From Rhodoferax sp. (GTDB lineage Bacteria; Pseudomonadota; Gammaproteobacteria; Burkholderiales; Burkholderiaceae_C), in NCBI GenBank assembly GCA_003133245.1, contig PKWM01000024.1, positions 49,107 through 113,106 of the forward strand: a stretch of 64,000 bases of DNA, given 5' to 3'. Positions 1 to 9,133 of this stretch are shown here, piece by piece. Made by a program: the position numbers and the translations under genes. The notes beneath the pieces are model-generated. The model did not search any database, was not told the DNA's origin, and was given only the letters and a program-made list of their open reading frames with translations. How positions within the stretch are numbered: the stretch's first letter is position 1; every line of letters begins with the position of its first letter.

Positions 1-899
1 ACGGCATCAATATTGTGACCGTCGTGGTGGGCCTGTTTGCCTTGGCCGAGGTCATCGACATGGGGATCAAGGGGGGCGCCATCGCCCACACCAAGTCGGC
101 CAACATCGACGGATCCGGGGTCATGCAGGGCGTCAAGGACTGCTTTACCAACTGGTGGCTGGTGTTGCGCTGCAGCGTCATCGGCAACGTCATCGGCATC
201 ATCCCCGGTCTCGGCGGCGATGCGGCCGCCTTCATCTGTTACGGCCATGCGCTGCAGACGACCAAGCGCAAGGACGAGTACGGCAAGGGCTGCGTCGAAG
301 GGGTCATCGCCACCGATGCGGCGCATAATTCGAAAGAGGGCGGCGCCCTGATTCCCACGCTGGCCTTCGGCGTTCCCGGCAGTTCCGGTATGGCGATTCT
401 GCTCGGCGCCTTCATGATTCTCGGTGTTTCCCCTGGGAAGGAGATGTTCAGCGAGCATCTCGATCTCGTCTTCAGCATGGTCTGGGTGCTGGTCTTTGCC
501 AATATCATTGCCGTGGCGATCTGCCTTCCGCTAGCCGGAACCATGGCCAAGATCACCTTCCTGCGCACTTCCGTGATGATCCCCTTCATTTTGGTCTGCG
601 GCCTGCTGGGGAGCTATCTCACCACGTCCAGAATCGGCGATGTCCTGATCACCGTCCTGTTCGGCGTGATTGGCTACGGCATGAAGAAATTCGATTACGC
701 CCGCGGGCCGCTGATCCTCGGAATTGTGCTCGGAAAGATTGCTGAAAACGCCCTCCACGTTTCCCTCAATCTTTACGGGATGAAGTTCATTTTCCAGCCC
801 GTGGCCTTCGGGATTCTGCTCCTGACTCTGGCCACGGTTTTCTTTCCCATCTATCAGCAATACACCAGGAACAAAAAGTTAAAAGGAGCAGCGAAATGA
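1..899 (+). CDS. TctA-family tripartite tricarboxylate transporter large permease, 5' end outside window
   Basis: Large membrane subunit of a tripartite tricarboxylate transporter (TTT), which takes up carboxylates across the inner membrane with a periplasmic TctC/Bug protein. The frame is open from base 3 to the edge, so the GTG at 15 is not the real start and only about 298 C-terminal residues of a usual ~500 are present. Visible are TctA-like loops (NVIGIIPGLGGDAAAF; AHNSKEGGALIPTLAFGVPGS) and several long hydrophobic helices. The stop overlaps the next start as ATGA, so TctB follows with translational coupling. No TctC gene is adjacent downstream. Family assignment is firm; substrate unknown. 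Confidence 0.9.
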   Translation, partial: GINIVTVVVGLFALAEVIDMGIKGGAIAHTKSANIDGSGVMQGVKDCFTNWWLVLRCSVIGNVIGIIPGLGGDAAAFICYGHALQTTKRKDEYGKGCVEGVIATDAAHNSKEGGALIPTLAFGVPGSSGMAILLGAFMILGVSPGKEMFSEHLDLVFSMVWVLVFANIIAVAICLPLAGTMAKITFLRTSVMIPFILVCGLLGSYLTTSRIGDVLITVLFGVIGYGMKKFDYARGPLILGIVLGKIAENALHVSLNLYGMKFIFQPVAFGILLLTLATVFFPIYQQYTRNKKLKGAAK

Positions 900-1438
900 A
901 ACTTCAAGGCCGACACTACTTCAGCCTGTTATGGGTCCTGTTTTTTGCGGGATTCATATTTATCTCCATGGGCTACACCTACAAGGCCCGTCTGATTCCC
1001 CTGGTGGTCTGCATCCCATGCCTGCTTTTTGCCCTCTACCGGTTTTATGTGGAACTGATGGGTAAGGAAGAGAAAGGCGGCGTTACCACCGAGGACTTGC
1101 TCTTGCAGGGAATCAAGAATGTTGTCGGGGGAACTTCCGAAGGCTTCAGGCAAGAAGAGAAGGCAAAGCTGGGCAAGGCAGAAAAGCAGCGCCGGCTTTA
1201 CGATATCCTGCTGTGGATCGCAATTCTTCTCGCCCTGATCTTTGCGGGCGGCTTCATGATCGCCATCCCGGTGTTCACGCTGGCCTATATGCGCATCAAG
1301 AAAGAGAGCTGGCTGTTATCGATCTTGAGTTCGATCGGGCTCACGGTCGGGGTTTACGTGGCCTTTGTCATCGGTACCGAGAGTTATCTCTATGAAGGTC
1401 TTCTCCTCCCGCTGATCAGGGCTCGGCTGCAGTCGTAA
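896..1438 (+). CDS. TctB-family small permease subunit
   Basis: A 180-residue inner-membrane protein directly coupled (ATGA overlap) to the TctA-like gene. It has about four hydrophobic segments (roughly residues 9-25, 35-50, 103-125 and 137-160) separated by a charged cytoplasmic loop around residues 55-100, which matches the TctB small-subunit layout. Sequence conservation in this family is weak, so the call rests mainly on topology, size and position after tctA. An RBS (aaggagc) precedes the ATG. The gene ends 13 bp from the convergent rodA stop. Confidence 0.8.
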   Translation: MKLQGRHYFSLLWVLFFAGFIFISMGYTYKARLIPLVVCIPCLLFALYRFYVELMGKEEKGGVTTEDLLLQGIKNVVGGTSEGFRQEEKAKLGKAEKQRRLYDILLWIAILLALIFAGGFMIAIPVFTLAYMRIKKESWLLSILSSIGLTVGVYVAFVIGTESYLYEGLLLPLIRARLQS

Positions 1439-1451
1439 AACATCCCCGGTA

Positions 1452-2606
1452 TCAGGACTGCACCAACCTTTTCGATTTGGCAATCGACATCAAAATCCCC
1501 AGCCCCATGCCGAGCGTGACCATGGCGGTGCCGCCATAGCTGATGAAGGGCAGCGGCACACCCACCACCGGCACAATACCGCTGACCATGCCCATGTTGA
1601 CAAAAGCGTAGGTAAAAAAAATCAGCGTGATGCTGCCCGCCAACAGCCTTGCGAACAGGGTCGGCGCTTCTCTGGCAATGGCCAGACCGCGCAGGATCAG
1701 GAACACAAAACCGGCGATCAGCGCCAGGTTGCCAATCAGACCGAATTCTTCAGAAAACGAGGCAAAAATAAAGTCGGTGGTGTGCTCCGGGATAAATTCA
1801 AGATGCGTCTGCGTGCCTTGCATGAAACCCTTGCCCCAGAGGCCGCCCGAGCCAATCGCGATCATGCCCTGAATGATGTGAAAGCCCTTGCCGAGCGGGT
1901 CGCGCGTCGGGTCGAGCAGGGTGCAGATGCGCTGCTGCTGGTAGTCGTGCAAGACTGGCCAGCGCATGCCCTCGGCGCACAGTTGCGGCTCAAAAATAAC
2001 GATCAGCGCCACACCGACAAGACCCAGCAGCAGCGGTGGCAACAGCCACTTCCAGGACAGACCGGCGAAAAATATGATCGACAAGCCCGCCGCCAGCACC
2101 AGGATCGCGGTGCCCAGATCCGGCTCGCGCACGATCAGGGCAATCGGCAGCGCCAGCAGCACAAATGCCACCGCAAAGTCGGATGCCCGCAACTGGCCCT
2201 CGCGCTTCTGAAACCACCAGGCCAGCATCAAGGGCACGGCAATCTTGAGGATTTCGCTGGGCTGGATGATGACGCCCACATTGAGCCAGCGCTGCGCCCC
2301 TTTTTTGGTGACCCCAAAGACCGCCACGGCAATCAACAGGCTGAGGCCCAGCACATAGAGCGGCACTGCCAACGCCATCAAGCGCCGGGGTGGAATCTGC
2401 GCGATCACAAACATGATGAAACCTGCAATCAGCATGTTGCGGGCATGATCTTCAAAGCGTGTGCCCTGGTCGTAGCCCGACGAATACATGGTCAGCAGAC
2501 CGGCACAGGCCAGCAAAAACACGGCAAACGCGAGCGCACCGTCAAAGCCAAGCAACCAGGGCGCAAGACGCCGCCGCAGCGGTGGAGATTCAAAGACGAC
2601 TGACAT
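1452..2606 (-). CDS. rodA: RodA, SEDS-family peptidoglycan glycosyltransferase of the elongasome
   Basis: Polytopic SEDS protein that polymerises lipid II into glycan strands during lateral wall growth, working with PBP2. The frame is open further upstream, but family alignment places the start at the ATG at 2606 (MSVVFESPPLRRR), giving 384 residues. RodA hallmarks are visible: about ten hydrophobic helices, QPSEILKIAVPLMLAW, LDPTRDPLGKGFHIIQGMIA, the loop PEHTTDFIFASFSEEFG, and the terminal GVPLPFISYGGTAM. The partners mrdA and mreBCD are not adjacent: the flanks are tctAB (convergent) and yqiA (divergent). A second SEDS gene in the window, ftsW, carries the division version of these motifs. 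Confidence 0.95.
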   Translation of the reverse strand: MSVVFESPPLRRRLAPWLLGFDGALAFAVFLLACAGLLTMYSSGYDQGTRFEDHARNMLIAGFIMFVIAQIPPRRLMALAVPLYVLGLSLLIAVAVFGVTKKGAQRWLNVGVIIQPSEILKIAVPLMLAWWFQKREGQLRASDFAVAFVLLALPIALIVREPDLGTAILVLAAGLSIIFFAGLSWKWLLPPLLLGLVGVALIVIFEPQLCAEGMRWPVLHDYQQQRICTLLDPTRDPLGKGFHIIQGMIAIGSGGLWGKGFMQGTQTHLEFIPEHTTDFIFASFSEEFGLIGNLALIAGFVFLILRGLAIAREAPTLFARLLAGSITLIFFTYAFVNMGMVSGIVPVVGVPLPFISYGGTAMVTLGMGLGILMSIAKSKRLVQS

Positions 2607-2682
2607 GGGAGGGATTATCCGAGATTGTTCAATGGCCGAAATTTCATTCGGACTCAGGGCTATCGCCGCTATCATTGTGCTC

Positions 2683-3312
2683 ATGACCAAGCTTCGCTCC
2701 CGTCCCATCACCCACCTGCTCTATCTGCACGGCTTTCGCTCCTCGCCGCAATCCCACAAGGCGCACATCATGGCACAGTACATGAGCACGCACCACCCTG
2801 AAGTCCTCTGGTGGAGTCCACAGTTGCCACCGTCACCACGCGCGTCAGCGGCGTTGTTGATGGATGGCGTCAAGGATTGGCCACGCGACTCCATGGCGGT
2901 GATGGGTTCTTCGCTGGGCGGCTTTTACGCCACCTGGGTGGCGCAGCAGACCGGCTGCCAAGCGGTGCTGCTCAACCCGGCGGTCAATCCTGCGCGCGAT
3001 CTGGCAAAGTACATTGGCGAGCAAACCTGCTGGCAGGATCCGCAAGAAAAGTTTTTCTTTGAGCCCGATTTTATTGACGAGTTACGCGCCTTGACCTGTC
3101 CCACCATCACCCGGCCCGAGCGCACCCTGGCGCTGATCGCCAAAGGCGACGAGTTGCTCGACTGGCGCGAAGCAAACGCGCGCTACGGCGGTGCCAAAAT
3201 CCAGCTGATCGAAGGCAGCGACCACGCCATCAGTGATTTTGAGGCGCACCTGCCTATGCTGCTGGCGTTTTTGGGACTGGACGAAAAAGGCTTATGGGCA
3301 ACCATGCGATGA
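2683..3312 (+). CDS. yqiA: YqiA-type alpha/beta-fold esterase
   Basis: Predicted cytoplasmic esterase of about 209 residues. The ATG at 2683 was chosen because it begins MTKLRSRPITHLLYLHGFRSSP, where the conserved YLHGF strand/oxyanion segment starts; the longer track version runs through the divergent rodA region. The nucleophile elbow is GSSLGGFYA (Ser in GxSxG), the acidic residue is probably the Asp in AKGDELLDW, and the catalytic His is in GSDHAISDF. In E. coli yqiA sits near parE, but here it lies between rodA and an RNB ribonuclease. Family is clear; physiological substrate unknown. Confidence 0.88.
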   Translation: MTKLRSRPITHLLYLHGFRSSPQSHKAHIMAQYMSTHHPEVLWWSPQLPPSPRASAALLMDGVKDWPRDSMAVMGSSLGGFYATWVAQQTGCQAVLLNPAVNPARDLAKYIGEQTCWQDPQEKFFFEPDFIDELRALTCPTITRPERTLALIAKGDELLDWREANARYGGAKIQLIEGSDHAISDFEAHLPMLLAFLGLDEKGLWATMR

Positions 3313-3431
3313 CGCTACGTCCGAGGCGGGTGCAGGGCGGATGCCGGGCGCTCCGCGTCCTTTGGACTTTTTAATGTCGCGCCCAACATCCGCCCCGCAC
3401 CCACCTCCCATTTTGCTGGGACAATTGACCC

Positions 3432-5543
3432 ATGTTTTTACTCTTTGAAGAAGCCGGAAAGTTTATGGCCGGTCGGGTGCTGTCGGAGGCAGAGTCGTCG
3501 GCACAGGTGGAGCTTGACAGCGGCAAACGCGTCAAGGTCAAGGCCGCCAACATCTTGCTCAAATTCGAGCAGCCAGCGCCCGCGCAATTGCTCGCCGAGG
3601 CACTGGCGCTGAGCCAGACGATTGAGCTGGAGCTGGCCTGGGAGTTTGCGCCCGAAGGTGAATTTGGTTTTGCGGAATTGGCACGCGAGTATTTCAACGC
3701 CCACGCCTCGCTGGAGCAGCAAACCGCCACGCTGCTGCGTCTGTTCGAGGCACCGCACTACTTCCGCCGTGCCGGCAAGGGGCGTTTTCGCAAAGCCCCT
3801 GCCGAGGTCATTGCTCTGGCCCTGGCAGCGATTGAAAAGAAAAAACAAATTACCCTGCAAATCGAGCAGTGGGTGATTGAGCTGAGCCAGGGCCTGTGCC
3901 CGCCACTGGTGCGCGAGCAGCTTTACAAAATTCTCTTCAAGCCCGACAAGAATGCGCCCGAGTACAAAGCCGTGGTGCAAGCCTCGCGCGCCACCCATCT
4001 GGGGCCGCTGGAGCTGTTGATCAAAACCGGTGCAATCGATTCGCCCTACCAGTTTCACTGGAAGCGCTTTCTGCTGGAGAATTTCCCGAAAGGCACGGGT
4101 TTGCCCAAGCTGGACGCGCCGCTCATCAAGGATGAGCTGCCGCTGTCTGCGGCGCGTGCGTTCTCGGTTGACGACTCCGCCACGACCGAGATTGACGACG
4201 CGCTCTCGGTGCAGGGCCTGGGCACCGGCGAAGTATTGGTGGGCATTCACATTGCGGCACCGGCGCTGGCCTTCGCGCCTGGCAGCCCGATTGACCAGCT
4301 TGGCCGCAGCCGCCTCTCGACCGTCTATATGCCGGGTTTCAAGATCACCATGCTGCCCGAGGAGGTGGTGCAAAACTACACGCTGATGCAAGGGCAAGAC
4401 TGCCCGGCGGTATCGCTCTACGTCACCTTGGACGAGGCCACCCTAGCGATCAAGCGCAGTGAAACCCGGCTGGAGCGGGTGCCTATCGATGCCAATCTGC
4501 GCCATGACCAGCTCGACGCCATCGTCACCACCGAGTGGCTGGAAAACCCTGGCTTTTTACACGCCATAGAGCCGGCGCCACTGGCGCACAAGCGCGCGCA
4601 ACTGACATTTTTATACCGGTTGGCGCAAGACCTGAAAGCCAAACGCGAAGTAGTGCGTGGCAAGCCTGAGACCTTCAACCGACCCGATTACAACTTCAGG
4701 TTGCTGGGCGAGCGCGAGGGCGAACCCACCGGCAACGAGCAGATCGAGATCAGCATTCGCCAGCGCGGCGCACCGCTGGATTTGATCGTCTCCGAGACCA
4801 TGATTCTGGCCAACAGCACCTGGGGCGGCTGGATGGCCGAGCTGGGCGTGCCCGCCATTTACCGCAGCCAGGCCTCGATGCTGCCGGGTGTCAAAGTGCG
4901 CATGGGCACCAGGGCCTTGCCGCACGCGGGTCTGGGTGTCAAAAGCTACGCCTGGAGCAGTTCGCCGCTGCGCCGCTACACCGATCTGGTCAACCAGTGG
5001 CAGATCATCGCCTGCGCGCGGCACGGCAAAACGGCCGCACTGGTGGCACCGTTCAAGCCCAAAGACGCTGACTTGTTTTCCATCATCTCCAGCTTCGACG
5101 CCGCCTACTTTGCCTACAAGGGTTATCAAAACGCCATCGAGCGCTTCTGGACCCTGAAATATGTGCAACAGCAAGGCATCACCGAAATCGATGCGACGCT
5201 GTTCAAGGACAACCTGGTACGCGCCGACAACTTGCCCCTGGTGCTGGCAGTGTTGGGCGCTCAAGGTTTGCCACGCGGAGCCAGGGTGCGGGTCAAACTC
5301 GGCGACATTGACGAAGTTGCGCTCGATGTGCGCGGCACCGTCCTGGCCCGGCTCGATCTGGCGGCCGAATCTGACACCGGGCAAACGGCGAACGATGCGG
5401 TCTTCGAAGAAGAAGAAGAAGAAGAGGATGACGGCATTGCGGGTCCGATCACGATTGCTGTCGATATGAACGAGGCCGACAGCAGTAACAGCTCAAGCAT
5501 CGAAGCCGCAACCCTTGCCGCCAGTGATCGTCCAAGCCCGTGA
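3432..5543 (+). CDS. RNB-domain 3'-5' exoribonuclease (RNase II family)
   Basis: Cytoplasmic exoribonuclease-like protein of 703 residues. The N-terminal ~200 residues look like an RNA-binding/adapter section. The RNB core runs from about residue 230 to 560 and includes DDSATTEIDDALSV, the metal-binding Asp cluster. In E. coli RNase II the comparable positions read D-x5-D-x-D-D; here the second carboxylate is Glu. Near the end of the core SSPLRRYTDLVNQWQ matches the family's conserved Arg/Tyr segment. The acidic tail contains a run of Glu (EEEEEEEDD) near residue 660. The stop overlaps the start of the following tonB-like gene. It is not a standard Rnr, lacking its obvious cold-shock and basic tail layout. 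Confidence 0.9.
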   Translation: MFLLFEEAGKFMAGRVLSEAESSAQVELDSGKRVKVKAANILLKFEQPAPAQLLAEALALSQTIELELAWEFAPEGEFGFAELAREYFNAHASLEQQTATLLRLFEAPHYFRRAGKGRFRKAPAEVIALALAAIEKKKQITLQIEQWVIELSQGLCPPLVREQLYKILFKPDKNAPEYKAVVQASRATHLGPLELLIKTGAIDSPYQFHWKRFLLENFPKGTGLPKLDAPLIKDELPLSAARAFSVDDSATTEIDDALSVQGLGTGEVLVGIHIAAPALAFAPGSPIDQLGRSRLSTVYMPGFKITMLPEEVVQNYTLMQGQDCPAVSLYVTLDEATLAIKRSETRLERVPIDANLRHDQLDAIVTTEWLENPGFLHAIEPAPLAHKRAQLTFLYRLAQDLKAKREVVRGKPETFNRPDYNFRLLGEREGEPTGNEQIEISIRQRGAPLDLIVSETMILANSTWGGWMAELGVPAIYRSQASMLPGVKVRMGTRALPHAGLGVKSYAWSSSPLRRYTDLVNQWQIIACARHGKTAALVAPFKPKDADLFSIISSFDAAYFAYKGYQNAIERFWTLKYVQQQGITEIDATLFKDNLVRADNLPLVLAVLGAQGLPRGARVRVKLGDIDEVALDVRGTVLARLDLAAESDTGQTANDAVFEEEEEEEDDGIAGPITIAVDMNEADSSNSSSIEAATLAASDRPSP

Positions 5544-6397
5544 ACCCGCCCACCTTTAGTCCACTACAGATCGCGCTCGGTGCATCAATTGCCGTGCATG
5601 CTGGCCTGCTGACGGCGCGCTTTGTTGATCCAGTGGCTTTTAACCGCGTCTTTGAAGATACGCCGCTGGAGGTGATACTGGTCAATGCGCACAGCAACAA
5701 ACGCCCGGACAAAGCCAGCGCCATCGCCCAAGCCAATCTGGCCGGTGGTGGTGAAGCCACGCGCGGTCGTGCCACCAGCCCCCTGCCGCCGACCCTGGTT
5801 TCAGTCTCAGGCGAAGACGCCCAGACCATGGCGCAACGCCAACTGCAAACCATGCAGGAACAACAGAACTTGCTGCTGGCGCGGGTGAAAGTCCAACTCG
5901 CCGCACTGCCGCTGCGCCAGCCCAGCCCAGCCAACACCTCACCCGAGCAGACTGAGCGCGAACAAAAGCGCCAACAACTGACCCGACTACTGGCCGAGAT
6001 CGAACGGCGCATCTCCGAAGAAAATGCCCGCCCCAAAAAGCGTTACATCAGCCCCGCCACAAAAGAAGCGGTGTATGCCATTTATTACGACCATTTGCGC
6101 CATGCGATTGAAGACAAGGGCACCGAGAATTTTCCTGAAGTGGGTGGCAAAAAACTTTACGGCGAGCTGATGATGTCGGTCACCGTAAACAATGATGGTC
6201 GGGTTTTCGAAACCCGCATTGAGCAGGGTTCTGGTAATCGCACGCTGGACCGCCGCGCCGAAGCCATCGTCCGCAGTGCCGCTCCATTTGGCCACTTCAA
6301 CCAGGCCATGCACGCCCAGGCCGACCAGATCGTGGTGATCTCGCGCTTCAAGTTCACCCGCGATGAAACGCTGGAAACCCGGCTCACGGGACGATGA
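5540..6397 (+). CDS. TonB-like energy-transducer protein
   Basis: A 285-residue protein starting at a GTG that overlaps the upstream stop (GTGA). It has one N-terminal hydrophobic stretch (ALGASIAVHAGLLTARFV), a long polar/coiled Gln- and Glu-rich middle (about 90-170), and a C-terminal TonB-type domain (YGELMMSVTVNNDGRVFETRI ... ADQIVVISRFKF). It lacks the classical Pro-Lys-rich spacer. Such proteins span the periplasm and pass proton-motive energy to outer-membrane receptors, but neither exbBD nor a receptor is adjacent. It may serve a different periplasmic role, as do many Burkholderiales TonB-domain proteins. Confidence 0.82.
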   Translation: MNPPTFSPLQIALGASIAVHAGLLTARFVDPVAFNRVFEDTPLEVILVNAHSNKRPDKASAIAQANLAGGGEATRGRATSPLPPTLVSVSGEDAQTMAQRQLQTMQEQQNLLLARVKVQLAALPLRQPSPANTSPEQTEREQKRQQLTRLLAEIERRISEENARPKKRYISPATKEAVYAIYYDHLRHAIEDKGTENFPEVGGKKLYGELMMSVTVNNDGRVFETRIEQGSGNRTLDRRAEAIVRSAAPFGHFNQAMHAQADQIVVISRFKFTRDETLETRLTGR

Positions 6398-6496
6398 TGC
6401 TGATGAATACCTCTGACCCCAATAACCCGGGTTCTTTACACCTGGGTGTGCGAAGAATTGCGGCATCGAAATGCGTTGCAGTGGTTGAAAGGAATG

Positions 6497-6784
6497 TATT
6501 CGTTTTCATTTTGGCCCCACTCTATCCCCCCCCTCCCCTTTCCCGCCCCGCCGGGCGGGAAAGGGGAGCCAACAGCCCTATTTGGCCACGTCAATAAACA
6601 AAGGAAGTACCCGCGACACGGTACGTTGAGACAGGCAAATCATTTTTATAGTTTTTCAACGTGCTTATCGAACGAGTACTTCTTCGCTTTAAGCACATGG
6701 CCAAATATGGTATTAGCTCCCTCTTCCGCCCGGCGGGGCGGGAGAGGGCGGGGGGTATGAGTGGGGCCAAAATGAAAACGAATA
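6497..6784. repeat. ~290-bp palindromic intergenic element, copy 1
   Basis: Fills most of the 481-bp gap between the tonB-like gene and aroE. Its ends are an inverted repeat, TATTCGTTTTCATTTTGG... against ...CCAAAATGAAAACGAATA. Inside each end are short GC-rich palindromes (CCCGCCCCGCCGGGCGGG on the left, a partner on the right), then TTTGGCCA-type boxes. The similarity of the arms continues outward about 35 bp on both sides (GGCATCGAA...GTTG). A second copy, inverted, lies between murC and murG. No convincing protein is encoded; ORFs here are shadows. It could be a non-autonomous transposable element or an extragenic palindromic element. Confidence 0.8.
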
Positions 6785-6878
6785 AAAGAGCATCAAACCC
6801 TACAACCCAGTTCGATGCCACAGCCTGTAAAGACATGACCTGCAGCCATGCAATGACAAATTTAAATAAGGTGCCGCG

Positions 6879-7703
6879 ATGGATCTCTATTGCGTGATGG
6901 GCAACCCGGTGGCGCACAGCAAATCGCCCTGGATTCATGCGCGCTTTGCCGAACTGACCGGGCAGTCGCTGCACTATGAAAAACGCCTCATCGACCTGGA
7001 CGGGTTTGAGACCGCTGTGCGCAGCTTCGCCGCCGAGGGCGGCCTGGGTTGCAACGTCACCGTACCTTTCAAATTTGCAGCGGCAGCGCTGGCCAGCGGA
7101 ATCAGCGAACGCGCCACACTGGCGCAAGCCGCCAACACGCTCAGCTTCAAAGAGGGTGCCATTTGGGCTGACAACACCGACGGTGTCGGCCTGGTCGCCG
7201 ACATCGAACAGGGCGCCGGGATTGACTTGCAGGGCCGCCATCTGCTGCTGATCGGCGCTGGCGGTGCCGCCGCCGGAGTGTTGGCTGCGCTGCTGCTGAC
7301 GCAACCCGCGGGCATCACCGTGGTCAATCGCACCCTGAGCAAGGCAGTTGACCTGGTGCGGCGACACGCCAGCCTCGCTTTGCTGCAAAAAGCAGAGCTG
7401 TCGGCGCTTGACCTACAGCAATTAAACAATCAATTTGATGTCGTCATCAACGCCAGTTCAAGCAGCTTGAGCGGCTCTGGCGTACCGGTCGCGGGCAGCG
7501 TCCTCAAGCCCGGAGCCCTGGCCTACGACATGATGTACGGCCCCACTGCGCAGGGCTTCATGACCTGGGCCAGTGAGCACGGTGCCCGGGCGCGAGACGG
7601 TCTGGGCATGCTGGTGGCGCAGGCGGCCGAGTCATTTTTCATCTGGCGCGGCGTGCGCCCACCGGCGCAACAAGTGTTGGCCGAATTGCGCGCAGCCCGG
7701 TAA
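6879..7703 (+). CDS. aroE: Shikimate dehydrogenase AroE
   Basis: Cytoplasmic NADPH-dependent reduction of 3-dehydroshikimate to shikimate in the chorismate pathway. The 274-residue length is normal. Visible motifs are GNPVAHSKSPWIHARF (substrate-binding serines), NVTVPFK (with the catalytic Lys), AANTLSF, NTDGVGLVADIE (Asp partner), the dinucleotide loop GAGGAAAGV and NRTLSKA. The start ATG at 6879 has only a weak upstream purine stretch but gives the canonical MDLYCVMGNP N-terminus. It is followed after 4 bp by mtgA. Confidence 0.96.
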   Translation: MDLYCVMGNPVAHSKSPWIHARFAELTGQSLHYEKRLIDLDGFETAVRSFAAEGGLGCNVTVPFKFAAAALASGISERATLAQAANTLSFKEGAIWADNTDGVGLVADIEQGAGIDLQGRHLLLIGAGGAAAGVLAALLLTQPAGITVVNRTLSKAVDLVRRHASLALLQKAELSALDLQQLNNQFDVVINASSSSLSGSGVPVAGSVLKPGALAYDMMYGPTAQGFMTWASEHGARARDGLGMLVAQAAESFFIWRGVRPPAQQVLAELRAAR

Positions 7704-7707
7704 TGCC

Positions 7708-8457
7708 ATGAAACCATTTCTTCGTTGGCTGGGAATAGTGGCGTTGGCTCTGCTGGCGCTGCAGCTTTTTTTTATCCTGCGCATTGCCGCCATGGCTGTG
7801 ATTGACCCGCAATCCACCACGTTCGAGCGTTCCGAAGTCTGGCGCGTGCTAAGCCAAAAAAGCAGTTCAAGCTGGCATCAGCAATGGGTTGGCTACCCGC
7901 AAATCTCCGACCAGCTCAAACGCGCCGTAATTGCCAGCGAGGACGACGGCTTTCGCAGCCACGGCGGCGTCGATTGGGACGCGCTGAAGAAAGCCTGGCA
8001 AAAAAATGCCGTGGCGCAGGCGCGGGCCGCCAGACAGACGCCGGCCCGGACGTCTTCCAGTCGGCCATCCAATTCGCCGCGCGCGCCCAAAATCGTGGGC
8101 GGCTCCACCATCACCCAGCAGTTGGCCAAAAACCTGTTGCTCTCGGGAGAGCGCACACTCCTGCGCAAAGGTCAGGAGTTGGTGCTGACGCTTACATTGG
8201 AAACTTTTTTGAGCAAACAGCGCATTCTGGAGCTTTACCTCAACAGCGTCGAGTGGGGCGACGGTGTTTTTGGTGCCGAAGCTGCCGCCCGGCATTACTT
8301 CCAGAAGAGCGCTGCCCGACTGAACGCTTATGAAGCCGCACGGCTGGCCGTGATGTTGCCGCGCCCCAAGTATTTCGAGAAGCTGCCCAACTCCGGCTAC
8401 CTGACCGAGCGCGCCGCTGTGATTGAAAACCGCTTGAACAGCGCCGAGCTGCCCTGA
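7708..8457 (+). CDS. mtgA: Monofunctional peptidoglycan transglycosylase MtgA (GT51)
   Basis: Inner-membrane-anchored glycosyltransferase that polymerises lipid II. The ATG at 7708, directly after the aroE stop, gives 249 residues beginning [19 protein letters not shown], a single transmembrane anchor. GT51 motifs follow: [21 protein letters not shown] (catalytic Glu region), [20 protein letters not shown], and [18 protein letters not shown]. Between the first two lies an unusually long Ser/Arg/Pro-rich insert (about [19 protein letters not shown]). No transpeptidase domain is present. Probably cotranscribed with aroE and ruvC. Confidence 0.94.
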   Translation: MKPFLRWLGIVALALLALQLFFILRIAAMAVIDPQSTTFERSEVWRVLSQKSSSSWHQQWVGYPQISDQLKRAVIASEDDGFRSHGGVDWDALKKAWQKNAVAQARAARQTPARTSSSRPSNSPRAPKIVGGSTITQQLAKNLLLSGERTLLRKGQELVLTLTLETFLSKQRILELYLNSVEWGDGVFGAEAAARHYFQKSAARLNAYEAARLAVMLPRPKYFEKLPNSGYLTERAAVIENRLNSAELP

Positions 8458-8462
8458 GACCT

Positions 8463-9011
8463 ATGCGAATCCTTGGCATTGACCCCGGCTTGCGCACCAC
8501 TGGTTTTGGCGTGGTCGATGTGGCAGGCTCTGACCTGACCTATGTGGCCAGCGGCACCATCAGCACCACGCATCTGGAAAAAGGCCAGTTACCGGCACGC
8601 CTCAAGGTGCTGTTTGACGGCATCCGCGAAGTGCGCGAGCGCTACCAGCCCGATTGCGCTTCAATCGAAATTGTCTTTGTCAACGTCAACCCGCAGTCCA
8701 CCCTGCTGCTGGGACAGGCGCGCGGTGCCTGCATCACGGCGCTGGTGTCCGCCGATTTGCCGGTGTCCGAGTACACCGCGTTGCAAATGAAGCAAGCCGT
8801 TGTCGGCTACGGCCGCGCCGACAAAAGCCAGGTGCAGGAAATGGTGCGCCGCCTCTTGAGCCTACCCGGCCTGCCCGGCCCGGACGCCGCCGATGCCTTG
8901 GGCCTGGCCATCACCCACGCCCACGCCAGCAAAGCCATGGCCCGGCTGGCGCAAGCCGATGGCGTGATCGGCGCGGGCAGCGGCAGCTATAAGGCCGGGC
9001 GCAGCCGCTGA
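8463..9011 (+). CDS. ruvC: Holliday-junction resolvase RuvC
   Basis: Endonuclease that resolves Holliday junctions as a dimer on the RuvAB complex. The 182-residue length is typical. RNase-H-fold motifs are complete: [16 protein letters not shown] (first Asp), [14 protein letters not shown] (Glu), and [16 protein letters not shown] (the two C-terminal Asp residues). It starts 5 bp after mtgA. The usual partners ruvA and ruvB are not next to it; downstream is an unrelated export operon after a 122-bp gap. Confidence 0.96.
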   Translation: MRILGIDPGLRTTGFGVVDVAGSDLTYVASGTISTTHLEKGQLPARLKVLFDGIREVRERYQPDCASIEIVFVNVNPQSTLLLGQARGACITALVSADLPVSEYTALQMKQAVVGYGRADKSQVQEMVRRLLSLPGLPGPDAADALGLAITHAHASKAMARLAQADGVIGAGSGSYKAGRSR

Positions 9012-9048
9012 GCAGCCCTATTTATCGCCCTTACATTCAGCGCAACCC

Positions 9049-9062
9049 TTGATATTTATCAT
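9049..9062. promoter_or_regulatory. Possible FNR/ANR-type box upstream of export operon
   Basis: TTGATATTTATCAT matches the FNR-family palindrome TTGAT-N4-ATCAA at nine of ten conserved positions. It lies 72 bp before the HlyD start. No strong -10 element is obvious at the expected distance, so this is a weak call based on motif alone. Confidence 0.35.
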
Positions 9063-9133
9063 GTAATGTCGCGGCAAATTGAAAGAAAATCTCTTCGGAA
9101 GGTTTTCCTGACGGCCATTACCGGCAACCCAAA

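Noticed and set aside
4611-5384. 257-residue minus-strand ORF
   Set aside because: Antisense of the RNB gene.
6591-7388. 265-residue minus-strand ORF over aroE and the repeat
   Set aside because: Antisense of aroE and the palindromic element; composition is a shadow.
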